A stretch of DNA of 64,000 nucleotides. Origin: WTFY01 sp964614915 (GTDB lineage: Bacteria > Pseudomonadota > Gammaproteobacteria > UBA4575). Shown in pieces: positions 25,784-34,894 of the stretch. The DNA lies in assembly GCA_964614915.1 (NCBI GenBank), contig CAZTNC010000008.1, positions 93,728-157,727 of the forward strand, in the 5' to 3' direction. Below the pieces are notes generated by a model, which was given only the letters and a program-made list of their open reading frames with translations, was not told the origin of the DNA and did no database searches. Made by a program: the position numbers and the translations under genes. Position 1 is the first letter of the stretch. Each line of letters begins with the position of its first letter.

Positions 25784-26962
25784 ATGCCTCGTCCAACCTT
25801 TTCCGGGCTCACTGTCGCGCAACGGCAACATACCGAAAACTGTAGCAAGCGCCTTGGTCAGGAAATCCAAGCACAGGGAGGGAGCATCGGTTTCGACCAA
25901 TACATGCAACTGGTGCTGCACGACCCTGCCGTAGGCTATTACCACACGCAGCAGCCTGTTTTTGGCAAACATGGAGATTTTGTTACTGCACCGGAGTCAT
26001 CGGTCCATCTTGCATATTGCATCGCCCACTCCTGTGCGAGACTGATCCGGGATGATGCGCAGCGCAACATCCTAGAGATAGGCGCAGGACGTGGACGGCT
26101 TGCCCTGGATATGCTCCGGTATCTGCATATCTGGGGAGTCACACCCCGCAGGTACTACATTTACGAACCCAGCGAGATGCTGAGGAATGCTCAGCGAGAC
26201 CTGCTTGAGGAGCATATGCCTGAGAGCATGTCAGTAGTTGAGTGGTTGCCGAATTTGCACACGGAGCTTGGCAGTGCCATTGTCGTCGCCAATGAAGTGC
26301 TGGATGCGTTGCCGGTCAAATGCTTCTTGGCCGATTCACGACAAATCAGCGAAAAATGCGTTACGTTGACGGACCAAGGAGATCTGGACTGGTTAGTGCA
26401 AGAGCCCTCCTATGAACTGGATGTGGCACTGGACTACCTCACGGTCATGCTGGACAGTCCGCCGGCCGGTGAACTCTATTGCAGTGAAATCAACCTCCAG
26501 CTGGGAAAAACACTGGCGACTTGGTCAGACTGCTGCGAGCAATGCGTCATGCTTTTGATCGATTACGGGTACCCGCAAAGTGAGTACTACCATCCGCAAC
26601 GTAAAATGGGAACATTGCGCAGCTATTTCCAGCACCGGGTTTCAGAGAACCCATTTGCCTGCCCGGGCCTCCAAGACATCACAGCGGACGTGGATTTCTC
26701 TGCATTGGCCCAAGCAGCGGGCCGCCTACAGATGGGGGTCCTTTCCTTCGGCTCACAGCGAAATTTCATGCTGGCCAATCACCTGCTTGACTGGAGGCCA
26801 GCCGGGAAAACACAAGCCGAGCAGGTCGCACAAACTGCGCAGCTGAAACAGCTTACTTTGGGCTCGGCAGTGGGTGAGCGTTTTCAAGTTATGGTCCTGG
26901 GCAAAGGCATTGAGTACGGACCTGACCGATTTACCCTGCGCGACATGCGCGCACGGCTTTGA
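25784..26962 (+). CDS. SAM-dependent methyltransferase, MidA/NDUFAF7 family
   Basis: The 392-residue protein has the COG1565 layout. An N-terminal segment contains GGSIGFDQYMQLVLHDPAVG, followed by the SAM-binding motif LEIGAGRGRLALDML near 100-114 and VVANEVLDALPVKCF near 167. The mitochondrial member NDUFAF7 methylates an arginine of a complex I subunit; the bacterial role is not established. The start was set at MPRPTFSGLTVAQRQ; the frame is open for 43 more codons upstream, overlapping folM on the other strand. It is followed 15 bases later by uppP. Confidence 0.88.
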   Translation: MPRPTFSGLTVAQRQHTENCSKRLGQEIQAQGGSIGFDQYMQLVLHDPAVGYYHTQQPVFGKHGDFVTAPESSVHLAYCIAHSCARLIRDDAQRNILEIGAGRGRLALDMLRYLHIWGVTPRRYYIYEPSEMLRNAQRDLLEEHMPESMSVVEWLPNLHTELGSAIVVANEVLDALPVKCFLADSRQISEKCVTLTDQGDLDWLVQEPSYELDVALDYLTVMLDSPPAGELYCSEINLQLGKTLATWSDCCEQCVMLLIDYGYPQSEYYHPQRKMGTLRSYFQHRVSENPFACPGLQDITADVDFSALAQAAGRLQMGVLSFGSQRNFMLANHLLDWRPAGKTQAEQVAQTAQLKQLTLGSAVGERFQVMVLGKGIEYGPDRFTLRDMRARL

Positions 26963-26977
26963 GCAGGCAGAGGATCA

Positions 26978-27775
26978 GTGGAAATTCTGCACGCATTTTT
27001 ACTCGCCGTAGTACAGGGCCTCACCGAGTTCCTGCCGATATCCAGTTCAGCCCATCTGGTTCTGCTACCCATCATCATGGACTGGCAGGACCAAGGTCTG
27101 GTCATCGACGTCGCAGCGCACCTGGGCAGCCTGCTGGCAGTGCTATTCTATTTTCGAGACGACTTGGGCAAGCTACTCGGACAAGCATTCGGGCCTGCCA
27201 GTACCTCTGGTGAAAATGGCGAGGCGAGAGACCTTGCCTGGCTGTTACTGTGGGCCACACTTCCCATCCTGATCCTAGCGCTTTTTTTCCATGCCTACAT
27301 CATCCAATACAGCCGTGATGCAATTGTCATTGCAGTGACCTCCATATTTTTTGGCCTGTTGCTATGGCTGGCTGACTGGCGTGGGAGCCAAACGCGCATG
27401 ACGAGACAATTAACTACGGTGGATGCCCTGCTGATAGGCTTTGCGCAGGCTTTTGCACTCATTCCGGGGGCTTCCCGCTCAGGCGTGACCATGACCGCAG
27501 CCATGTGGCTTGGCCTGACACGGGTAGAAGCTGCACGATTTTCTTTCTTGCTGGCCATCCCGACCATTTTTGCAGCCTCTGCATTTGGCGCCTACCAAGC
27601 GGTATTGGAGGCAGCCAGCGTTCGATGGAGTTTCGGATTTGGCGTCCTGGCATGCTCGGCCATAGTGACTTTTTTCTGCATACACTGGTTTATAAAATTT
27701 ATTGCCCAGATCGGCATGCTACCGTTCGTGGTATACAGGGTATCGCTTGGTGTGGTGCTGCTTTACGCTTATTAG
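26978..27775 (+). CDS. uppP: Undecaprenyl-diphosphatase (BacA/UppP)
   Basis: UppP removes a phosphate from undecaprenyl diphosphate at the periplasmic face of the inner membrane, recycling the lipid carrier for peptidoglycan synthesis. The 265-residue protein is all membrane helices. It carries the two signature segments, QGLTEFLPISSSAHL (about 14-28) and PGASRSGVTMTAAMWLGL (about 165-182), whose Glu, Ser and Arg residues form the active site. It starts at GTG after AGAGG. It ends 15 bases from the convergent cca gene. Confidence 0.95.
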   Translation: MEILHAFLLAVVQGLTEFLPISSSAHLVLLPIIMDWQDQGLVIDVAAHLGSLLAVLFYFRDDLGKLLGQAFGPASTSGENGEARDLAWLLLWATLPILILALFFHAYIIQYSRDAIVIAVTSIFFGLLLWLADWRGSQTRMTRQLTTVDALLIGFAQAFALIPGASRSGVTMTAAMWLGLTRVEAARFSFLLAIPTIFAASAFGAYQAVLEAASVRWSFGFGVLACSAIVTFFCIHWFIKFIAQIGMLPFVVYRVSLGVVLLYAY

Positions 27776-27790
27776 TGAGGCCGAACCGGA

Positions 27791-28954
27791 TCAGTGCAAA
27801 GCTCTTGCATCAATCATTTCCTGCAACAGTTGCAACCGGGCATGTTCCAGCCTATCCGCAACTTCTCCATTTCTGACTCCATCGCTGATCCACTGCTGTA
27901 CATCGATCTCATCGATTCGCTTTGATGCGAGCTGCAGCCAGTCTGCCTGGGGGTACTGGTTTTCCTTTTCCAGGCTTTTGTAAATTACAGAAAATATCTG
28001 CAACAGGTCGACAAAACGCTCCGGCCTTCTTCTCTCATCAAGCCTGCGCAACAGACCCAGCAAGGCCTCTGCATCCAGTTCAAATACACGATGACATGCA
28101 TGCTGCAGTTCTGCGGTAAGCTCAAGCAACTCCCTGCATGCATTCGGCAACCCGGGCTGTCGGGCCAAGCACGAGACACCTTGCGTATCCTCTTCGCGTC
28201 GATGGAAATAGAGGCCTCCAATCAGGGACGAAAACCGCACGCACGGTTTGTCCGTCAATGAGGAAATCCGTTCCAGTGCCAACAATGCCGATGTACGTGC
28301 GGACTCGACGGAAAACGCACACCCGACCTCCCCAAAAATTTGCTCCAGCGCCTGTAAGCGGTGCAAGGTGGAAAAAAACACCCCGGGCGAGTCTGTGGCC
28401 AGAGCCCCCAGCGTTTCCTCCCAGATACGTTCTGCAGAAATCTCCCGCAGCTCTCCCGTCCTGACCATGTCGTGCATCAACCGCATGGTTTCTTCCGCGA
28501 TGCTGAATCCCTGCCTTGCAAACCTGGCGGCAAAACGAGCGACCCGCAGAATGCGAAGTGGATCCTCGACAAATGCAGCAGAAACGTGACGAAGACTCCG
28601 CGCCTTCAAGTCCGGCTGTCCCCCGTGGGGGTCAATGATGTCTCCTGACTGGCTTTTTGCCATGGCGTTGATCGTCAGGTCACGGCGGAGCAGATCGTCC
28701 TTCAGGCTGACGTCCGGGGATGCATGCACCTCGAATCCGTAATAACCACTGCCTTTTTTCCGTTCAGTACGGGCCAAGGCGTATTCCTCACCGGTTTCCG
28801 GGTGCAGGAAAACCGGAAAATCCCTTCCAACCTGGCGGTATCCCAAACTCACCATTTCCTCGGCACTGGAGCCGACGACTACCCAGTCCCGTTCCTTGAC
28901 AGGCAACCCCAACAGTTCATCACGAACAGCGCCACCCACGAGATAGACCTCCAT
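27791..28954 (-). CDS. cca: CCA tRNA nucleotidyltransferase, HD domain degenerate
   Basis: This enzyme adds or repairs the 3' CCA end of tRNAs. The 387-residue product opens with MEVYLVGGAVRDELLG, then shows RDWVVVG, RRDLTINAMA, DPHGG and EDPLRILRVARFAARF, all matching E. coli Cca. E. coli Cca has 412 residues with an HD phosphohydrolase domain. Here the corresponding region is shortened and the His-Asp core is replaced by SSLIGGLYFHRRE, so phosphohydrolase activity is probably lost. The ATG at 28954 was preferred over a GTG two codons upstream. Confidence 0.93.
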   Translation of the reverse strand: MEVYLVGGAVRDELLGLPVKERDWVVVGSSAEEMVSLGYRQVGRDFPVFLHPETGEEYALARTERKKGSGYYGFEVHASPDVSLKDDLLRRDLTINAMAKSQSGDIIDPHGGQPDLKARSLRHVSAAFVEDPLRILRVARFAARFARQGFSIAEETMRLMHDMVRTGELREISAERIWEETLGALATDSPGVFFSTLHRLQALEQIFGEVGCAFSVESARTSALLALERISSLTDKPCVRFSSLIGGLYFHRREEDTQGVSCLARQPGLPNACRELLELTAELQHACHRVFELDAEALLGLLRRLDERRRPERFVDLLQIFSVIYKSLEKENQYPQADWLQLASKRIDEIDVQQWISDGVRNGEVADRLEHARLQLLQEMIDARALH

Positions 28955-28987
28955 AATCACATCCGTTGTTTGTGATAACGTGAATGC

Positions 28988-30031
28988 ATGATGACAAATT
29001 CCAGCCGGTTGCTCACTCTGGTTTTACTGGTCAATTTTTGTACAGGCTGTAGCACGATCGGTTTCTACTACCAGTCCACCGCCGGTCATTTGGCCCTGTT
29101 ATCCAAACGTGAACCTATCGCCGACATCGTAAATGATTCTACACGTGACAAAAAACTAATCGAGCAATTAATCCTGGCACAGGAACTGCGCACTTTTGCA
29201 AATACTGATCTCAAGCTACCAGAGAATCGGAGTTACCGCAGTTATATCCAGCTGGAGAAACGGTATGTTGCATGGCATGTTTTCGCTACGCCCGAGTTTT
29301 CGATCAGGTTGCGAAAATGGTGCTTTCTGGCAATCGACTGCATGCAGTATCGCAGGTACTTTGACGAGCACAAGGCCAGAGCCTATGCCGCAAAGCTTAC
29401 GGCTGCAGGGCAAGATGTATACGTGACCGGCGTGCCGGCCTACTCTACTCTGGCCCCGCTAGTCAGCAGCATGCTTGATCAAGGTGAAATCGCGACAGCG
29501 TCCTATATCTTTCATGAACTCGCGCACCAGCAATTGTATGTACACAGCAACTCTACCTTCAACGAATCCTTTGCTACTGCGGTAGAGGAACTTGGTGTAC
29601 GTCACTGGCTGCAGCATCAAGGGAAACAAGAAGAACTGTTGAGATATGAAGACTGGCTGGCTCAGAAAACAGCCTTCGCAAACTTGATCATTAATGCGAG
29701 GCGGAAATTCCACGCGCTGTATGAAAGCGGCCTTTCCACCAAGATGATGCGCAGCCAGAAACAAGAGCTGATCAATGAACTCAAGCAACGTTTTGAGAAC
29801 CTGAGACAGTCCAACAGTGCGTTGCAACGCTACAAAAAATGGATGTCTGGGCCATTGAACAATGCACAGCTGGGAGTCATCGCCGTATATCGGGATCAGG
29901 TCCCCGCTTTCAAACAACTGTTTACAGCATGCAATAGTAATTTCGAGAAGTTTTACCTTCGTGCAGAAGAAATTTCAAAGCTGACGGCAAAAGAACGTAA
30001 ATCGGCACTCGAGGTGTCGCAGGAGTGCTGA
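28988..30031 (+). CDS. Lipoprotein zinc peptidase of the COG4324 type
   Basis: The 347-residue protein has a lipoprotein signal ending in FCTGCS (lipid-modified Cys21). A zinc-peptidase motif HELAHQ lies at 176-181, followed by FNESFATAVEE near 191-201, which supplies a further acidic ligand. This matches the predicted aminopeptidases of COG4324, exported proteins of unknown substrate. The family usually keeps the YQGYF-like opening seen here as GFYYQSTAGH. A second ATG directly follows the first. It is divergent from cca (33 bases) and convergent with the next gene, with adjoining stop codons. Confidence 0.82.
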   Translation: MMTNSSRLLTLVLLVNFCTGCSTIGFYYQSTAGHLALLSKREPIADIVNDSTRDKKLIEQLILAQELRTFANTDLKLPENRSYRSYIQLEKRYVAWHVFATPEFSIRLRKWCFLAIDCMQYRRYFDEHKARAYAAKLTAAGQDVYVTGVPAYSTLAPLVSSMLDQGEIATASYIFHELAHQQLYVHSNSTFNESFATAVEELGVRHWLQHQGKQEELLRYEDWLAQKTAFANLIINARRKFHALYESGLSTKMMRSQKQELINELKQRFENLRQSNSALQRYKKWMSGPLNNAQLGVIAVYRDQVPAFKQLFTACNSNFEKFYLRAEEISKLTAKERKSALEVSQEC

Positions 30032-30967
30032 TCAGCGCTTGCTGCGAAACCTCTCATAATCCGTATCTCTTGACTGGTCCAGCAGGTAGCTTGGAGCAAC
30101 CGTTTCCAATGGTGTCGAACAGTGCTCCCCTCCCGGACAAATGCTGTGGGTCTGCAAGGAACGATAGTTGTCTACAGAAAACGGCTTTCCGGGGATAAAT
30201 TCGAAAAAATATGCTTGCAACTTCGACAGACTTTTCGGCAAGCCAAGTACTTTTGTTTTGGTGCCACAAAGTTCCGCCGTGTACTCCACAAGTTGCTTTA
30301 GGGTATATCTTTTGGGACCACACAGATCGATTCGGGATCCATAGGTCTCCGGATCGTCAAGTGCATCCGTCATGGCGCTTGCGACATCGCCCACATAAAC
30401 GGGAGCCATCATTGTATCCGCACATGCGAGAGGGAAAATCCCCGGGGCTAGCTTGAGGAGAATCGCAAAACGGTTCAAGAAATTGTCCTGCGGGCCAAAT
30501 ATCACAGACGGCCTGAAACTGGTGACTGCAATCTGGTTCCCGGCAGTGTGCACATAATTTTCAGCTTCGCCCTTGGTGCGTGAATAAAAACTTTTCCCTT
30601 CAAGGCTTGCATTGAGCGCACTCATGTGAAGGAGTCTTGGAATTTTATGGTTTCGGCACGCTTCGACGACCTTGTGCGCCAACTCTACGTGAGCCCTGCG
30701 AAACCCTTCACCCTTGCGGCCTTTTTCGTTAAGAATACCAACTAGATTGATCACTGCTTTGCAATCGCGAACACAGTCACTCAGCTGAGGCGTATCGTGA
30801 ACATCGCATTCAACAATCTGGGTACCCGGCAATACCAGCAAATCTCGACACCGTTCCCGGTGACGGGAAAGAATCCTGACTCGATGGCCGTGTTTCACGA
30901 GTTCCGCACATAGCCGGCTGCCCACGAAACCGGTTCCACCAAGTACACAAACGGCTGAGGCCCTCAT
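30032..30967 (-). CDS. NAD(P)-binding protein of the NDUFA9-like SDR family
   Basis: The 311-residue protein is an atypical short-chain dehydrogenase. It has the N-terminal VCVLGGTGFVGSRLC, then ECDVHD, INLVGILNEKGRKGEGFRRAH, and YSRTKGEAE, which holds the Tyr-x-x-x-Lys-like pair. Relatives are called complex I NDUFA9 subunit family proteins; in bacteria they are not part of complex I and their substrate is unknown. I chose MRASAVCVLGG as start because it fits the family N-terminus. A Met 13 codons upstream (31006) is the alternative. It is separated from purD by 164 bases. Confidence 0.82.
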   Translation of the reverse strand: MRASAVCVLGGTGFVGSRLCAELVKHGHRVRILSRHRERCRDLLVLPGTQIVECDVHDTPQLSDCVRDCKAVINLVGILNEKGRKGEGFRRAHVELAHKVVEACRNHKIPRLLHMSALNASLEGKSFYSRTKGEAENYVHTAGNQIAVTSFRPSVIFGPQDNFLNRFAILLKLAPGIFPLACADTMMAPVYVGDVASAMTDALDDPETYGSRIDLCGPKRYTLKQLVEYTAELCGTKTKVLGLPKSLSKLQAYFFEFIPGKPFSVDNYRSLQTHSICPGGEHCSTPLETVAPSYLLDQSRDTDYERFRSKR

Positions 30968-31131
30968 ATAACGATTCCGCCAGTGTTTACCAAATCGCTT
31001 GTTCATGGGGACTAGAACCCCCAGGCACTATTTTACATGCTACTCCTGACTCCTTCGCGCAGGCAATGAAACAGGGCTGAGGGTTACCCGCAACATGAAT
31101 CCCGAACTGATTGCATGGTGCCTCGTGCTGA

Positions 31132-32424
31132 CTACGAACTGCTATCGTCGATAGCACGGTGGCCAATGTCCGTGCGATAGAACATTTGCGGCCATGAAAT
31201 CTGGTGTACGAGACCGTAGGCACGTTGCTGCGCCTGCAGTACCGTGTCTCCCAGTGCCGTGGCACATAAAACACGCCCGCCACTGGTCAATATCCTCCCG
31301 TCGTGCTCGCAGGTCCCGGCATGAAAGACTTTTTGAACAGGCGTCTCCCGGGACTGAGACAGGCCTTGAATCACCGCTCCTTTTTCGTAAGCGTCAAGCG
31401 GATATCCGCCGGCAGCCAATACCACCCCCAGCGCTGTTCGTGCATCCCATTGGATGACGTGTTGATCCAGCTGTTTGGCCAAGGCGGCAAGGCAAAGCTC
31501 TGCAAGGTCCGATTGCATGCGCATCAAGATTGGCTGTGCCTCCGGATCCCCAAAACGGCAGTTGAATTCAAGTACGTGCGGATTTTCCTGAGCGTCGATC
31601 ATCACGCCTGCATAGAGAAACCCGAGATAGGGGGTCCCTTGTTCGGCAAATCCGCGGACTGTGGGATAGATAATTTTTTCCAATATGCGCTGGTGCAATG
31701 CTTCACTCACGATCGGAGCAGGCGAGTATGCACCCATGCCGCCAGTATTAGGCCCTACGTCGCCTACATCGCGCTTTTTGTGGTCTTGGGAGGTGGCCAT
31801 CGACAATACATGTTCGCCATCTGACATACAGATGAAACTGGCTTCCTCACCCTGGATAAAGTCTTCTACAACAATGCTCTTCCCCGCGTTTCCAAAACGT
31901 TCCCCGCTTAGCATTTGCTTTGCACTGTCCAACGCGTGGTTGTGGTCCTGAGCAATGATGACGCCTTTGCCCGCAGCCAGTCCGTCGGCCTTGACCACCA
32001 TCGGCACAGGCCTGGACACGATATAGTCATGAGCCTCTGCAAAATCCGAAAACACTGCATAGTCAGCCGTCGGAATACAGTGTTTTTTCATAAACTGCTT
32101 AGCAAAGGACTTGGATCCTTCAAGCCGGGCTGTCGCAGCGACCGGACCAAATATCGGCAAATGCTCATTTTCGAACTGATCAACAATCCCTTCCACCAGC
32201 GGGGTTTCAGGCCCTACCAAAGTAAGATCAATATTTTGCCGCTTTGCAAAATCGAGCAATGCCGGGATATCTTCTGCACCGATCTCGACATTCTTTGTCT
32301 TTGGCTCAGCCGCTGTCCCCGCATTTCCAGGGGCTACAAAGACCTCTGAGACGCGTGTTGACTGGCACAATTTCCATGCCAGTGCATGTTCGCGCCCGCC
32401 TCCACCTACAACCATTACTTTCAT
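31132..32424 (-). CDS. purD: Phosphoribosylamine--glycine ligase
   Basis: PurD makes glycinamide ribonucleotide from phosphoribosylamine, glycine and ATP, the second step of purine synthesis. The 430-residue ATP-grasp enzyme starts MKVMVVGGGGREHALAWKL. It has VVKADGLAAGKGVI near 140, GEEASFI, DVGPNTGGMGAYSPAP and the acidic ENPHVLEFNCRFGDPE metal-binding segment. It lies 68 bases after purH on the same strand; fis-purH-purD is a common order in gammaproteobacteria. Its C-terminal end, VLQAQQRAYGLVHQI, is normal, so the gene is complete. Confidence 0.97.
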   Translation of the reverse strand: MKVMVVGGGGREHALAWKLCQSTRVSEVFVAPGNAGTAAEPKTKNVEIGAEDIPALLDFAKRQNIDLTLVGPETPLVEGIVDQFENEHLPIFGPVAATARLEGSKSFAKQFMKKHCIPTADYAVFSDFAEAHDYIVSRPVPMVVKADGLAAGKGVIIAQDHNHALDSAKQMLSGERFGNAGKSIVVEDFIQGEEASFICMSDGEHVLSMATSQDHKKRDVGDVGPNTGGMGAYSPAPIVSEALHQRILEKIIYPTVRGFAEQGTPYLGFLYAGVMIDAQENPHVLEFNCRFGDPEAQPILMRMQSDLAELCLAALAKQLDQHVIQWDARTALGVVLAAGGYPLDAYEKGAVIQGLSQSRETPVQKVFHAGTCEHDGRILTSGGRVLCATALGDTVLQAQQRAYGLVHQISWPQMFYRTDIGHRAIDDSSS

Positions 32425-32492
32425 TGTGATGCCTAGACTTTGCTCAAAAAATCAGTGGATACCTGAAGGCGTGGATCAACTCCCTAGCAGAT

Positions 32493-34067
32493 CTAGTGGC
32501 AAAAATGGCGCATCCCTGTGCATACCATTGCAATCTTGTACTCGTCTGCTGCCGCAATCACTTCCTCATCATTAACGGAGCCTCCAGGCTGGATGATTGC
32601 AGTAATTCCGTGCTCATGCGCGGCCTCAACAGCATCCCGAAACGGGAAAAATGCATCGGACGCCATCACCGAGCCGGCAATGTCCATGCCCTCGTCCTGT
32701 GCCTTGATTGCTGCGATCCTGGCTGCGTATACCCGACTCATCTGTCCCGCCCCGATCCCGATCGTACACTGCCCACGCGCATACACGATCGCGTTGGACT
32801 TCACGAATTTGACCACTTTCCAGGCAAACAACAAGTCTTCCAGCTCACGCTTTGTGGGAGAACGCTCGGAGACAGTTTTCAACTCAGCCTCGCTTATGAC
32901 ACCCAGATCACGATCCTGGACCAGCAAACCTCCAACCACGCCCTTGAAATCAAATGCCGCAACCGCCTGCTCCCAAGTCCCGCATTCCAGAACACGGACA
33001 TTCTTTTTATCCGCCAGCACCTCACGCGCAGCCTTGGAGACCACAGGTGCAATCAGCACTTCAACAAACTGCTTCTCAATGACCTGGCTCGCAGTCCCAG
33101 CATCAAGCTCACGATTGAAGGCAATCACGCCACCGAATGCGGAAGTCGGATCGGTCTGAAAAGCGCGGGCATACGCCTGCAAGATGTCCGGGGCCGCTGC
33201 CACTCCGCAGGGATTGGCATGCTTAACGATCACGCATGCCGGGGTCTCGAACTGTTTCACGCATTCCAGTGCGGCATTGCTATCCGCAATATTGTTGTAC
33301 GACAGCTTCTTGCCCTGAATCACCGCAGCTCCCGCAATGCAGGCTTCAGGAAGATTCGTTTCTGTATAGAAAGCCCCGCGTTGATGCGGATTTTCTCCAT
33401 AGCGCAAGACCTGCTGTTGCTGAAACTGCAAATTGAGTGTGCGCGGGAACACGGGGCTTTCGTCAGAGAGATGCTTCCCCAGATAGTTGGCAATCATGCC
33501 GTCATAACGGGCAGTGTACTCAAAAGCTTTTACCGCAAGTTCAAATCTTAGGGCGGCATCCAGTACACCCTGTGTTTCCCTCAAGCGGGCAACAATTGCA
33601 GGGTAATCATCAGGATCGACGATCACCGCTACGTGCTCATGGTTTTTTGCCGCCCCACGGATCATTGCAGGTCCCCCTACATCGATGTTCTCTATGGCCT
33701 CCTCCAGCAGACAGCCGGGCCGGGCAGTGGCCTCAGCAAAGGGGTAAAGATTGATGACCACCAGGTCAATTGGAGAGATACCATGCTCACGCATGACCGA
33801 CTCGTCTTGGCAGCGGCGGGCAAGAATTCCACCATGAATTCTAGGATGCAGTGTTTTGACACGACCATCCATGATTTCCGGAAAATCTGTGTAGCTGGAA
33901 ACTTCTGTAACATCAAGTCCGTGCTCGCCGAGAAGTTTTGCGGTATTCCCAGTAGACAGGATTTCAATGCCCAGATCACGCAGTTCACGCGCCAGTTGAA
34001 CGACACCTGCTTTGTCGGAAACGCTGATCAGTGCACGGCAAACAGATTGCCGTTTGGGACTAGCCAA
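32493..34067 (-). CDS. purH: Bifunctional AICAR transformylase/IMP cyclohydrolase
   Basis: PurH carries out the last two steps of IMP synthesis. The product has RALISVSDKAGV near the start, STGNTAKLLGEHG, GGPAMIRGAAKNH, GKKLSYNNIADSNAALE and VKHANPCGVA, ending in MRHFCH. No ATG or GTG gives the usual N-terminus. I place the start at TTG 34067 (about 524 residues; E. coli 529), just past the fis stop. The open frame reaches an ATG at 34184, but using it would bury 91 bases inside fis and add an unrelated 39-residue tail. No clear ribosome site is seen at the TTG. Confidence 0.94.
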   Translation of the reverse strand: MASPKRQSVCRALISVSDKAGVVQLARELRDLGIEILSTGNTAKLLGEHGLDVTEVSSYTDFPEIMDGRVKTLHPRIHGGILARRCQDESVMREHGISPIDLVVINLYPFAEATARPGCLLEEAIENIDVGGPAMIRGAAKNHEHVAVIVDPDDYPAIVARLRETQGVLDAALRFELAVKAFEYTARYDGMIANYLGKHLSDESPVFPRTLNLQFQQQQVLRYGENPHQRGAFYTETNLPEACIAGAAVIQGKKLSYNNIADSNAALECVKQFETPACVIVKHANPCGVAAAPDILQAYARAFQTDPTSAFGGVIAFNRELDAGTASQVIEKQFVEVLIAPVVSKAAREVLADKKNVRVLECGTWEQAVAAFDFKGVVGGLLVQDRDLGVISEAELKTVSERSPTKRELEDLLFAWKVVKFVKSNAIVYARGQCTIGIGAGQMSRVYAARIAAIKAQDEGMDIAGSVMASDAFFPFRDAVEAAHEHGITAIIQPGGSVNDEEVIAAADEYKIAMVCTGMRHFCH

Positions 34068-34093
34068 GGGGGTAATCCAAGGGGTTATGGCGG

Positions 34094-34375
34094 CTAGTTG
34101 AGCCCGTACATTTTGAGCTTTTTCCTGAGTGTGCCGCGATTGATACCCAGGTATTTGGCCGCTTTTGTCTGGTTGCCCTTGCAATGTTGCATGACCAGTT
34201 CGAGAAGCGGGCGCTCCACTTCCTCGATAAACAGTTTATAAAGACCCTCAGGTTCGTGATCACTCATCTGGTTCAAATAAAGATGCAAGGAACTGGTCAC
34301 CGTTTCACGCAAAGAATGCTTGCTGCGTTCACGGCGCAGGTCTGTCACCTCAGCGGTAGAAGGCGATGCGCTCAT
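34094..34375 (-). CDS. fis: DNA-binding protein Fis
   Basis: Fis bends DNA and regulates rRNA and many other promoters. The 93-residue protein (E. coli 98) has the N-terminal beta-hairpin region, the dimerisation helices PLLELVMQHCKGNQTKAAK and the C-terminal helix-turn-helix LGINRGTLRKKLKMYGLN, which is nearly the same in all Fis proteins. The ATG at 34375 follows GGAG by 8 bases. The purH frame begins within about 30 bases of its stop codon. The usual upstream partner dusB is absent; a gene-free stretch lies there instead. Confidence 0.95.
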   Translation of the reverse strand: MSASPSTAEVTDLRRERSKHSLRETVTSSLHLYLNQMSDHEPEGLYKLFIEEVERPLLELVMQHCKGNQTKAAKYLGINRGTLRKKLKMYGLN

Positions 34376-34894
34376 GCGGTTAACTCCATGTTTTAGGCTG
34401 GCAGGTACCAAAAAGTCTTGTTAATAATGCTCGTTGTGCGGGACATGATCCGTCTGCATCAAGATATTTTTCATCTCACGACATGCAATTTCAGGCGCCA
34501 AGCGGCATGTGTCAGGAAGTGCAAATACCTACTTGCACACGTCATGCCATATATGCCATCGACACGTGCTTCAACGCTTCTGATTTTTTCAAGAGTGCGT
34601 GGGCAACGTCTTGTTATTTTGGAGGCAATTTGCCAGATTCTGTCCTGGAAATTCCCCGCGCTGCTTGGCCTCTAATGATCGCATTTGGCCTTGCAAATGC
34701 CAAGACTTTTAGCAGACTTTTTTGCATCCCGAGCAGCTAACGGGCACATCCGGGACTGGAGAATGACCTCACGATCCGGCCTGCTACAAACCCATGGTTG
34801 CGCTTGACAGGCCAGCTGACCAGACACGCAGGAGCAGGAGCCTCTCAACCCGGGACACCACTGCTACACCCTCGGGCCCAGGCACCACGAGAAT
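34376..34894. other. Gene-free region between accC and fis
   Basis: These 519 bases hold no recognisable protein gene (one 85-codon plus-strand frame has no motif). They probably contain the fis promoter. Two perfect inverted repeats stand out: GTGCAA/TTGCAC (34519-34524 and 34533-34538) and GCATTTG/CAAATGC (34681-34687 and 34694-34700). The latter is followed within 40 bases by two AGACTTTT copies and a T-run at about 34723-34728, which could be a plus-strand terminator of a small RNA. Confidence 0.45.

Noticed and set aside
32496..33551. Long open frame (351 codons) antisense to purH
   Set aside because: Shadow of PurH coding sequence; composition not protein-like.
34068..34184. Longer N-terminus for purH beginning at the ATG inside fis
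   Set aside because: The added residues are a frame-shifted reading of fis and do not match any PurH.
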